Assembly (NCBI GenBank): GCA_052386775.1
Contig: JBQTJV010000061.1
Coordinates: 1-11,751, forward strand
Direction of reading: 5' to 3'
Source of the DNA: DSOT01 sp052386775
Lineage (GTDB): Bacteria; Pseudomonadota; Gammaproteobacteria; Burkholderiales; SG8-41
Length of the DNA: 11,751 nt
How positions within the stretch are numbered: the first letter of the stretch is position 1; every line of letters begins with the position of its first letter. This document shows positions 5,787 to 11,751 of the stretch, in pieces. The notes beneath the pieces are model-generated. The model did no database searches, was not told the DNA's origin, and saw nothing but the letters and a program-made list of their open reading frames with translations. The translations under genes were made by a program, and so were the position numbers.

Positions 5787-7256
5787 ATGCATGACGTCAT
5801 CGTGGTGGGCGGCGGCAACGCCGCGTGTGCGACGGCCGTGTCCGCCCGTGAAAACGGTGCGAAGCGCGTGCTGTTGCTAGAGAAGGCGCCGAAAGACCAG
5901 CGCGGCGGCAACACCCATTTCAGCGGCGCCATCTTCCGCTTCGTCTTCAACAAGGTCGAGGAGCTCGACCGCTTCGTGCCGAACGTCGAGGAGGAATACC
6001 CCGGCTTTCATGCGGGCGTGCCGCTCTATCCGAAGGAGGCGTTCCGCGAGGATCTGATGCGCGTCACCGACGGCAAGAGCGATCCGGAGCTCTCGGAGCT
6101 GCTGATCGACGCCTCGTACGACACCACCTGCTGGATGCAGGACGTGGGCAAGCACCACTTCGAGCTCGCGAAATCGGTGATGGGTATTAAGATAGGCAAC
6201 ACCTACAAGTGGCCGCGCGGCGCGATCGTGCGCACCGTGCACGAAGGCGTGGGACTCTCGGCCACCTGGTTCAAGACATGCGAAGAGATGGGCGTCGAGA
6301 TCCAGTACGAAGCCCACGTGCTCGAGCTCCTGATGGACGAGAGCGGCCGCGTGAACGGCGTACTCGTGCGCGGTAAGGAGGGTGTGAAGCGGCTGAACGC
6401 GAGGGCGGTCGTGCTCGCGTGCGGCGGATTTGAAACGAACCCCGAATGGCGCACGCGCTACCTCGGCCAGGAATGGGGCCATGCCAAGGTGCGCGGCTCG
6501 AACTTCAACTACGGCGACGGCCTGCGCATGGCGCTCGGCATCGGTGCGATGCCGTGGGGCCACTGGGGCGGCTGCCATGCCACGCCGATCGTCGCCACCG
6601 CCCCCGATTACGGCAAGAAAGAGCTCACGGATAAGACGAACCGGCTTTCCTATCACTACGGCGTGATGCTGAACGTCGAAGGCAAGCGGTTCGTCGACGA
6701 AGGCGCAGACATGAACGCGTTCACCTACGCCAAGTACGGCGGCCTCGTTCTCAAGCAGCCGAAAGCGAAGGCGTTCCAGATTTTCGACAGCAAGGTAATG
6801 GACCTGCTCGAGCCGCGTTACAAGACAAGCGAGCCGTTCAAGGCCGATACGCTGGAAGCGCTGGTGAAGCAGCTCGAGCTCGACCAGGGCGAAGCGATGA
6901 AGACGCTGAAGGCATACAATGAAGCGTGCGGTCGCGGCGACCCATTCAATCCGGCCGTGCTCGACCGCATGCACACCGAAGGCATTCATCCGCCGAAGAC
7001 GAACTGGGCGCAGAAGCTGGACAAGCCGCCGTACTATTGCTGGCCGGTGACGGGCGGCATCACGTTCACGTTCGGCGGATTGAAGGTCAACAAGAATGCG
7101 CAGGTGATTTCGACCGGGTGGAAGCCGATCGAAGGCCTGTATTGCGCCGGTGAAATGGTGGGTGGTCTGTTCCACTACAACTACCCGCTCGGCACGGGCC
7201 TCATGTCGGGTGCGGTGTTCGGACGCATCGCGGGCCGTAACGCGGCTCGCTCATGA
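5787..7256 (+). CDS. FAD-dependent tricarballylate dehydrogenase (TcuA)-like flavoprotein
   Basis: 489-residue flavoprotein of the fumarate reductase/succinate dehydrogenase FAD-binding family. The dinucleotide fold is at the N-terminus (VIVVGGGNAACATAVSARENG, split at 4-24), with the acidic residue of strand 2 at E32 and RGGNTHFSG at 39-47. FVDEGADMNAF (302-312) and HTEGIHPPKTNWA (396-408) followed by KPPYYCW and GGITFTFGGL closely follow the pattern I recall for TcuA, which oxidises tricarballylate to cis-aconitate. GLYCAGEMVGG (450-460) and the C-terminal LGTGLMSGAVFGR are the usual FAD-closing motifs. ATG 5787 is chosen over 5754 because it begins the Rossmann strand and has AGGAG upstream. 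No export signal, so cytoplasmic. An electron-transfer partner such as TcuB is not in the window. Substrate may differ from tricarballylate. Confidence 0.88.
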   Translation: MHDVIVVGGGNAACATAVSARENGAKRVLLLEKAPKDQRGGNTHFSGAIFRFVFNKVEELDRFVPNVEEEYPGFHAGVPLYPKEAFREDLMRVTDGKSDPELSELLIDASYDTTCWMQDVGKHHFELAKSVMGIKIGNTYKWPRGAIVRTVHEGVGLSATWFKTCEEMGVEIQYEAHVLELLMDESGRVNGVLVRGKEGVKRLNARAVVLACGGFETNPEWRTRYLGQEWGHAKVRGSNFNYGDGLRMALGIGAMPWGHWGGCHATPIVATAPDYGKKELTDKTNRLSYHYGVMLNVEGKRFVDEGADMNAFTYAKYGGLVLKQPKAKAFQIFDSKVMDLLEPRYKTSEPFKADTLEALVKQLELDQGEAMKTLKAYNEACGRGDPFNPAVLDRMHTEGIHPPKTNWAQKLDKPPYYCWPVTGGITFTFGGLKVNKNAQVISTGWKPIEGLYCAGEMVGGLFHYNYPLGTGLMSGAVFGRIAGRNAARS

Positions 7257-7311
7257 CACGCGGAGTACAGTCGCGCGCCGGACTGCCGCCGTCGCGAACG
7301 ATCGGAACTCG

Positions 7312-8673
7312 TTGACCGGGCTCACGCAGGCGCTGTGCGCCCTCATACAGGCGACGCGCTACGAGTCGCTGGGCGAAGCGTGCGTCGCGCGCGTGAAGCA
7401 GGCGATCAAGGACGGCGTCGCTGTCGCCCTGGCGGGCGCTGGCGAGCCGCCAGTCACCATCATGACGGCGCATATGCTGGCGCTCGGCGGCGCGCCGCAG
7501 GCGTCGGTGTGGGGCACGCCGACCAGGGTTTCCGTCGTGCAGGCCGCGTACATTAATTCGGTCGCGACGCACGTGCTCGACTTCGAGCCGATGTGGAGTC
7601 CGCCCACGCACGCCGTCTCGCCGACGGTTCCCGTCGCCTTCGCGCTAGCCGAGGCGTACGGCGCGAACGGCCGGCAGATCATCACGGCCGTCGCCAAAGG
7701 GCTCGAGATCCAAGGGCGCCTTCAGTACGCCGGCGATCAGTACGTGCCTGAGGAACTCAAGTTCCATCCGCCCGGTGTCGCCGGTGTGCTCGGGAGTGCA
7801 ATCGTCGCGGCCGAGCTCTTGCAGCTCGACGAGCTCGCGATGCGCCACGCGCTGGGCCTGGCGGGCTCACGTGCGGGCGCGCTGCTCGCCAACGTGGGGT
7901 CGATGACCAAATCCACGCACTGCGGCAACGCAGCGGCGTCGGGTCTCGACGCCGCGCTGCTCGCGCAGCGCGGGTTCACGGCGAATCCCGACGTGCTCGA
8001 AGCGCACAAGGGGTTGATCGGCACGTTCTACGCCCATCGTTTCGATCCGGAGCGTCTGCTCGCGTACGGTAAGCCGTTCCGCGTCGTCGATCCCGGACTT
8101 GCGATCAAGCTTTTCCCTTCGCAGTACGGCACGCACTACGGGATTACCGCAGGCCTCGAGCTCTATCGCATGCTCGACGGGCGCAGCAACATCTGGCGCG
8201 TGCGCATAATTTCCCCCGTCATGAAGTACGTGAACCGTCCCGAGCCCGCCACCGGTCTCGACGGCAAGTTCAGCCTGCAGTACACGCTGGCTGCCGCGCT
8301 GCTCGACGGTACGGTGACGATCGACAGCTTCACGGACGAGCGCCGCTTTCGCGCCGACATGGTCGAGATGCTGAAGAAAATCGAGCTTGTGCAGGACGAC
8401 TCGATACCGGGCGATTTCCACTCGATGCACGTCGCAGTGCAGGTGGATCTCGCCGACGGCGCCAGCCACACGGCCGTGTGCCGCGCGCCGCGCGGGTCGT
8501 GGGGCGTGCGCACGGAGCCGCGCGAGCACGAGGAGAAGCTGCGCGACTGCTTCAGGCACTCACCATTGGGTGAGGACAAAGGCGCGGCGCTGCTCGGAGA
8601 GCTCGACCGGCTGGACGAGCTCGATGCGGAAGGCGTTCAGGCGCTGTCAAGGCTCATTTCTCCGGAACGCTGA
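7312..8673 (+). CDS. MmgE/PrpD-family protein
   Basis: 453-residue member of the MmgE/PrpD family (2-methylcitrate dehydratase, cis-aconitate decarboxylase, iminodisuccinate epimerase). The helical N-terminal domain carries ATHVLDFEPMWSPPTHAVSP (85-104), corresponding to the family HxxD and downstream His motifs. KSTHCGNAAASGLDAALLAQ (200-219) and RGFTA lead into the smaller domain, and KLFPSQYGTHYGI (266-278) is the conserved substrate-site segment. Length is normal. No ATG lies near the expected N-terminus; TTG at 7312 gives the family-typical opening TGLTQALCALIQATRY, with a weak GGAA before it. It is 55 bp after the FAD dehydrogenase, so probably co-transcribed and acting on that product or a related carboxylate. 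The exact reaction cannot be assigned. Confidence 0.9.
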   Translation: MTGLTQALCALIQATRYESLGEACVARVKQAIKDGVAVALAGAGEPPVTIMTAHMLALGGAPQASVWGTPTRVSVVQAAYINSVATHVLDFEPMWSPPTHAVSPTVPVAFALAEAYGANGRQIITAVAKGLEIQGRLQYAGDQYVPEELKFHPPGVAGVLGSAIVAAELLQLDELAMRHALGLAGSRAGALLANVGSMTKSTHCGNAAASGLDAALLAQRGFTANPDVLEAHKGLIGTFYAHRFDPERLLAYGKPFRVVDPGLAIKLFPSQYGTHYGITAGLELYRMLDGRSNIWRVRIISPVMKYVNRPEPATGLDGKFSLQYTLAAALLDGTVTIDSFTDERRFRADMVEMLKKIELVQDDSIPGDFHSMHVAVQVDLADGASHTAVCRAPRGSWGVRTEPREHEEKLRDCFRHSPLGEDKGAALLGELDRLDELDAEGVQALSRLISPER

Positions 8674-8679
8674 TCCCGG

Positions 8680-8726
8680 CCGTTCACGCTTCGACTGCGG
8701 CGCCGCACGACGCTCAGTCCGAATGG
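8680..8726. repeat. Degenerate dispersed palindromic element
   Basis: Ends CCGTTC (8680-8685) and GAATGG (8721-8726) pair with one G-U, around a perfect 12-nt palindrome TGCGGCGCCGCA (8696-8707). The halves CCGTTCACGCTTCGAC and GCTCAG resemble the widespread proteobacterial repeat that reads like CCGTTC...TTCGAC...GCTCAG...GAACGG. The GGCCGTTCACGCTT portion recurs at 4169-4182. Confidence 0.55.
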
Positions 8727-8756
8727 AAGAGCCGATCCCGCCGGTTCTTCAAACCC

Positions 8757-8797
8757 GTTCGCCCTGAGGAGGGCGCAGGCCGTCTCGAAGGGTGAAC
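8757..8797. repeat. Dispersed palindromic repeat, possible bidirectional terminator
   Basis: GTTCGCCCT (8757-8765) and AGGGTGAAC (8789-8797) form a 9-bp stem with one G-U. The inner GAGGAGG and CCGTCTC arms extend it imperfectly. The CCCTGAGGAG...GTCTCGAAGGG pattern is typical of repeats scattered through many alpha- and betaproteobacterial genomes. It sits between the converging MmgE/PrpD and Bug receptor genes, where such repeats often lie and can stop transcription from both sides. Confidence 0.65.
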
Positions 8798-8804
8798 AAC
8801 CTGC

Positions 8805-9800
8805 TCACTCGGATTTGAGGCCCATCTCCTTCGCCACCTTGCGCCACTTCACGGCTTCGGACTCGATGTAGCGCTGGAACGCCTCGGGCGTGCTGGTGAC
8901 GACGTCGAAGCCGATCGCGGTGAGCCGTTCGCGCACCTCGCGCGCGTTCACGGCCTTGATCGTCTCGGCATTGAGACGCGCGACGATCGGCTTGGGCACG
9001 CGCGCGGGCGCGATCAGGCCGAACCAGCCAACGGCTTCGAAATTCGGATAACCGGACTCGGCGATCGTCGGGACCTCGAGCGCGATCGACATGCGCTGCT
9101 TGCCGGTGACGGCGAGGAGCTTCAATTTCCCGGCTTTCGCGTGGCCCTGGACGGCCGCCATGCCGCTGAACATGACGCCGACCTGACCGCCGACGAGGTC
9201 GATCACGGCCTGGCCGCTTCCCTTGTAGGGAATGTGATTGAGCTTGATGCCCGCGGCGTGCTGCAGCAGCTCAGCGCTCAAGTGCCCGATCGTGCCCACA
9301 CCGCCCGAGGCGTAATTGACCTGCCCCGGCTTCGCTTTGGCGAGCGCGACGAGCTCTTTCACCGAATTCGCCGCGACGGACGGGTGCACCACCAGCACGT
9401 TCGCGGACGAGGTCAGCTGCGTGATGGCGGCGAAATCCTTCACCGGGTCGTAGCCGACGTCGCCGGTGATTGCCGGATTGGTGGCCATCGTGGCGATGTA
9501 GGCGAGCCCGATGGTGTAGCCGTCTGCCACGGCACGGGCGATGATCTGTGTGCCGAGCGCGCCGTTGCCGCCGCTGCGATTGTCGAGCACGACCTGCTGT
9601 CCGAGCTGCTCGCCCAGGCGCGGCCCGACGAGACGGGTGATCGTGTCGGAGCTGCCGCCGGGAGAGAACGGCACGACGAGCCGGATCGGGCGCATTGGAT
9701 ACGCTTCGGCTGCGCGCGCGCTCGGTGCGATTGCGCTCGCGCCCGCACCGAGCGTCAACATGAAGACCAGAGAAGAAACGAAAAAGTAGTGTCGAGGCAT
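8805..9800 (-). CDS. Bug/TctC-family periplasmic solute receptor
   Basis: 331-residue tripartite tricarboxylate transporter receptor (Bug family), which binds carboxylates in the periplasm. A signal peptide (hydrophobic FFVSSLVFMLTLGAGASAI, cleavage likely after ARA at 30) precedes the hallmark YPMRPIRLVVPFSPGGSSD (34-52). DNRSGGNGALGT (73-84), ADGYTIGL (92-99), the later NHIPYKGSGQAVIDLVGGQV and a C-terminal FQRYIESEAVKW complete a full-length protein. ATG 9800 is chosen because the signal peptide begins there, although the same frame stays open upstream to 10160 and the ribosome site is weak. No TctA or TctB membrane genes are near, as is usual for orphan Bug receptors. Its convergent neighbours suggest a di- or tricarboxylate ligand; this is inference. 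Confidence 0.93.
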   Translation of the reverse strand: MPRHYFFVSSLVFMLTLGAGASAIAPSARAAEAYPMRPIRLVVPFSPGGSSDTITRLVGPRLGEQLGQQVVLDNRSGGNGALGTQIIARAVADGYTIGLAYIATMATNPAITGDVGYDPVKDFAAITQLTSSANVLVVHPSVAANSVKELVALAKAKPGQVNYASGGVGTIGHLSAELLQHAAGIKLNHIPYKGSGQAVIDLVGGQVGVMFSGMAAVQGHAKAGKLKLLAVTGKQRMSIALEVPTIAESGYPNFEAVGWFGLIAPARVPKPIVARLNAETIKAVNAREVRERLTAIGFDVVTSTPEAFQRYIESEAVKWRKVAKEMGLKSE

Positions 9801-9835
9801 GGCAAACTCTAACGACTCACGAATCACGCCTGTAG

Positions 9836-9931
9836 CTACTCGATCGTGAGGCCGGTCGCATTCCTGACCTTCTCCCAATTCGCGATTTTCGATTTCACGA
9901 ACTAGCCGAACTCCTCTCCTGCAGCCACCTC
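9836..9931 (-). pseudogene. C-terminal remnant of a second Bug/TctC receptor
   Basis: The minus-strand frame ending at TAG 9836-9838 reads VAAGEEFG, an in-frame TAG (9902-9904), then FVKSKIANWEKVRNATGLTI and E. This is the standard Bug C-terminal end (EEF, FVKSEIAKWxKV, then a short Gly-Leu tail). The in-frame stop and loss of everything upstream mark it as dead. It lies 35 bp upstream of the start of the intact Bug gene, same strand, in a different frame. Homology stops near a strong hairpin at 9930-9958. Confidence 0.75.
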
Positions 9932-9958
9932 GTTCAGTTTTGGTAGAAAGCTGAACGA
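9930..9958. repeat. Perfectly foldable 12-bp hairpin at a homology junction
   Basis: TCGTTCAGTTTT (9930-9941) pairs with AAAGCTGAACGA (9947-9958), one G-U included, around the 5-nt loop GGTAG. It marks the point where Bug homology ends and the lower-GC segment begins. No T-run follows on either strand, so it is not a typical rho-independent terminator. Confidence 0.55.
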
Positions 9959-10160
9959 TTGGAGTCAGAATGTCGGAGCCGAGAACCGGTAGCAGCTGTC
10001 GGACTCGAGTAAGAAACACTTCCATATCCTCGCGATTCTGACTCAGGTAACCTAGAGCCGCTTGCTTGATTTTATGTGTGGCAGAGGGCATTGTTGTATT
10101 ACAGATCATTTCACTGAGCCTCCGATACAGAGCGCGTTGATTCTTGGGCGAGGAGCTCAT
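9959..10160 (-). other. Low-GC orphan segment with an open frame of unknown origin
   Basis: About half G+C by eye, clearly below its neighbours. A minus-strand frame opens with ATG at 10160, four bases after the upstream gene's stop, and reads SSSPKNQRALYRRLSEMICN and on through about 67 codons here. It stays open across the Bug remnant in another frame and runs directly into the intact Bug start at 9800. I recognise no family, and no good ribosome site is present. It could be a small acquired gene whose end was lost, or non-coding filler. It also contains the 10-bp inverted repeat GAGTCAGAAT (9962-9971) / ATTCTGACTC (10035-10044). Confidence 0.35.
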
Positions 10161-10164
10161 CGAG

Positions 10165-10710
10165 TTACGCTTTTAGTATTTCCGCCCCTGCACTGGCTTC
10201 AAGCTCGCACGCATTCACCGTCATCGCGAGCATGCTGTAGTACCCGATCGTTCCGGTCAACTCGATGAACTGCTCGTCGCCGAAGCGCTGCTGCAGCGCC
10301 TTCACGGTTGCCTCGTCCGCGCGATGCTTGTTGATGAGGTCGCGCGTAAAGTCGATGATCTGTGCGTCTTCCGGCGGGACGCCGCGCGAGTGCTTCTCGC
10401 GGACGGCGGTGATGGTCGATTCCGGGACGCCCTGCTTGCGCGCCTGGCCGGTCTGGGCGCCCCACACGTAGACCGCGTCGAATTCCCGCGCGGCCGTCAT
10501 CGCAGCGAGCACGCGCACGCGGTGGTCCAGCTTGCCTTCGAAGCGAATGTAGGCGCCGTGGTGCATGACGCGCTCCGCAAGAGGCGGGCAATGCATGAGC
10601 ATCGTGAAAGGACCTTGAACTGCGCCGCGGCTCTTCACGACGGCGTCGAAGACGGCATGGTGTTCGGCGGGGACTTGGGATTTGTCGGTGATTTTGGTGA
10701 GTCGGGCCAT
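10165..10710 (-). CDS. Carboxymuconolactone decarboxylase (CMD)-family protein
   Basis: 181-residue all-helical CMD/AhpD-like protein. The core is about 60-110: KLDHRVRVLAAMTAAREFDA, then VYVWGAQTGQARKQGVPEST, matching the family pattern of a helix with Glu/Trp followed by a His-bearing turn and AxxxGVPE. Two common features are altered: no CxxC pair as in AhpD peroxidase partners, and the position usually occupied by His (YEWxxH) appears to be Gln (YVWGAQ). It may thus be a non-peroxidase decarboxylase relative or a binding protein. ATG 10710 is preceded by an excellent GGAGGAG site; a 9-codon extension to 10737 lies in a palindromic repeat and is rejected. It follows the conserved unknown gene on the same strand with a 72-bp gap. 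Confidence 0.87.
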   Translation of the reverse strand: MARLTKITDKSQVPAEHHAVFDAVVKSRGAVQGPFTMLMHCPPLAERVMHHGAYIRFEGKLDHRVRVLAAMTAAREFDAVYVWGAQTGQARKQGVPESTITAVREKHSRGVPPEDAQIIDFTRDLINKHRADEATVKALQQRFGDEQFIELTGTIGYYSMLAMTVNACELEASAGAEILKA

Positions 10711-10723
10711 TGCTCCTCCTTTT

Positions 10724-10751
10724 CTGGATCCCGGCATTCGCCGGGAAGACG
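10724..10751. repeat. Dispersed palindromic repeat (ATTCGCC-type)
   Basis: TCCCGGC (10729-10735), loop ATTC, GCCGGGA (10740-10746) form a perfect 7-bp hairpin inside CTGGATCCCGGCATTCGCC onward to AAGACG. This is the common proteobacterial repeat whose chance translation reads FPANAGIQ, as one frame does here. It lies between two same-strand genes, directly before the CMD ribosome site. Confidence 0.7.
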
Positions 10752-10782
10752 ATATTGTGGCTGACTTTCACCTCACATGCGC

Positions 10783-11751
10783 TCACACTGAGTACGGGCG
10801 GGTGACGGCGCGGCTGGCAACGGTGATGCCGTGCATTACGAGCGTGGCCGGGGAGCCGGAGCCGCCCGCGACGATGAGATGGAGGTCACCCGGGTCGCCG
10901 ATCGCGGGCACGAAGGCGTTATCGTCGTCGAGCTTAACCTTGAACGGCCAGCGCGCCGCCCCCGCTTCACCGCGCCAGATACCGCCGCGCTTGATCTCTC
11001 CCAACCGGCGCCCTGCCCGCTCGATCAGCAGCGAGTGCGTGGCGTCGCGCGATAGGCCCGCCTTGGCGAATACTTCCGCGTGCTGCGGACTTAACACCAC
11101 CGCCATGTCCGCCTGGCGATAGATGTTGCCGCCGCCGAGCGCGGACATCATGTCGGCGAGCGCCACCACCAGGCGTTCCGGCGTCTCGCTCGCGTCATCC
11201 CACACCATCACCGGGCCTTCGAGCGGGAGCGCGGTGACGATGTTCTCGTCGGGGCCGAAGCCGCGCACCTCTGCGTACGAAGGCCACGGGCTTTCGTCCT
11301 CGTTCTCGGCGACGCAGTAGGTGTAGCGCCACGGGCCGCCGAACCCGCTCAACGCGGTGATGCCCGGTATGCCGCCCCCGAGGTTCATCATGATCAGTCG
11401 CAGCGCCCGGCCGATGGTCGCGTTCGCCCGGAAACCCGGCCCGAAGCAGCCGACGCCGCCGTGTAGCCCGATCTCGCGCGCGTACGGGCCGTTGACCAGG
11501 ATGAACGGCGCACCCGCGCTGGTGGTTGCCTGAAGGAGCAGCAGGTTCAGGCGCTCGTCGAGCAGGCATTCCATCGCGCCGATCAGGACCGACATGTACT
11601 CCGGCTTGCACCCCGCCATCACCGCGTGGAGCGCGATCGCACGCACCGTCGCGGGCGACATGAGCGGCGGCACGAGGCCGATCAGCTCGTCGGGATCGCG
11701 GCGCGTGCCGGCGAGCATCGCGGAGAGCCGCTCCTCGGTGGGCGGGACGAC
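10783..11751 (-). CDS. Conserved protein of unknown function (5' end beyond window)
   Basis: 322 residues are visible; the N-terminus is cut by the right edge, since the frame stays open to 11751 with the conserved-looking VVPPTEERLSAML before the first visible Met. Clear conserved blocks are AGCKPEYMSVLIGAMECLLD, ATTSAGAPFILVNGPYAREI, GFRANATIGRALRLIMMNLG, GGGIPG, WRYTYCVAENEDESPW and a late LHLIVAGGSGSPATLV. From memory these blocks belong to a widespread proteobacterial protein often found beside UGSC-family (seleno)proteins and in reductase-like clusters. I cannot assign a reaction. No signal peptide or membrane span is visible in the part seen. It is upstream of the CMD-family gene, same strand, 72 bp apart, with a palindromic repeat in between. 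Confidence 0.72.
   Translation of the reverse strand, partial: VVPPTEERLSAMLAGTRRDPDELIGLVPPLMSPATVRAIALHAVMAGCKPEYMSVLIGAMECLLDERLNLLLLQATTSAGAPFILVNGPYAREIGLHGGVGCFGPGFRANATIGRALRLIMMNLGGGIPGITALSGFGGPWRYTYCVAENEDESPWPSYAEVRGFGPDENIVTALPLEGPVMVWDDASETPERLVVALADMMSALGGGNIYRQADMAVVLSPQHAEVFAKAGLSRDATHSLLIERAGRRLGEIKRGGIWRGEAGAARWPFKVKLDDDNAFVPAIGDPGDLHLIVAGGSGSPATLVMHGITVASRAVTRPYSV

Noticed and set aside
4322..5953. 543-codon open frame on the minus strand across the LysR gene and its upstream spacer
   Set aside because: It overlaps the well-supported LysR gene on the same strand in another frame, is very Arg/Ala-rich and has no family motif; such frames arise by codon bias in GC-rich DNA.
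5877..7175. 432-codon antisense frame opposite the FAD dehydrogenase
   Set aside because: Fully inside a gene with clear FAD motifs, no recognisable domains, no ribosome site; a shadow of third-position GC bias.
9930..10050. Integron attC site or transposon terminal repeat
   Set aside because: The inverted repeats lack the conserved RYYYAAC/GTTRRRY core boxes, no integrase or transposase is present, and no target duplication was seen.
1..11751. CRISPR array, tRNA, rRNA, phage or known defence genes
   Set aside because: No regularly spaced repeats, no tRNA-like cloverleaf and no recognisable defence or phage proteins other than hicAB were seen.

Overview
This 11.75 kb, mostly GC-rich window looks like chromosomal DNA of a Burkholderiales-type betaproteobacterium, or a close soil or water relative. 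The basis is the gene content: an orphan Bug/TctC-type solute receptor plus the remnant of a second one, a CysB-type LysR regulator, a TfdA-like dioxygenase, an MmgE/PrpD protein, and dispersed palindromic repeats common in Proteobacteria. This is inference; no rRNA or other marker gene is present. No CRISPR array, tRNA, rRNA or intact insertion sequence was seen.

Left part (1-2034, minus strand): a probable operon reads cupin, then endonuclease/exonuclease/phosphatase-fold hydrolase, then a TfdA/TauD-like oxygenase cut by the left edge. Divergent from it at 2169-2602 (plus) is a compact hicAB toxin-antitoxin pair with a 4-bp gene overlap. It converges on a second minus-strand operon (3943-2663): a secreted cupin-like protein followed by a class I SAM-dependent methyltransferase. 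The 440-bp gap upstream (3944-4383) has no recognisable gene but holds a set of mutually exclusive hairpins.

Middle (4384-8673): a CysB-like LysR regulator (minus) faces a plus-strand catabolic unit. The unit begins with a decayed MmgE/PrpD remnant, followed by an intact TcuA-like FAD dehydrogenase and an intact MmgE/PrpD protein. An interrupted palindrome in the divergent spacer is a candidate operator. The set suggests oxidation of a tri- or dicarboxylate followed by a (de)hydratase, epimerase or decarboxylase step. No TcuB electron-transfer partner or membrane transporter gene is visible.

Right part (8805-11751, minus strand): a conserved protein of unknown function (cut by the right edge), a carboxymuconolactone-decarboxylase-family protein, a low-GC orphan segment, the dead C-terminal end of one Bug receptor, and an intact Bug receptor. 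The receptor converges with the MmgE/PrpD gene across a spacer holding two palindromic repeats. Two families in the locus (MmgE/PrpD and Bug) each have an intact copy beside a degraded one, pointing to repeated duplication, replacement and decay. No clearly new defence or mobile system was found. The best leads are the dehydrogenase/PrpD pathway with its altered CysB-type regulator, the low-GC structured segment at 9930-10160, and the hairpin cluster at 4057-4101.
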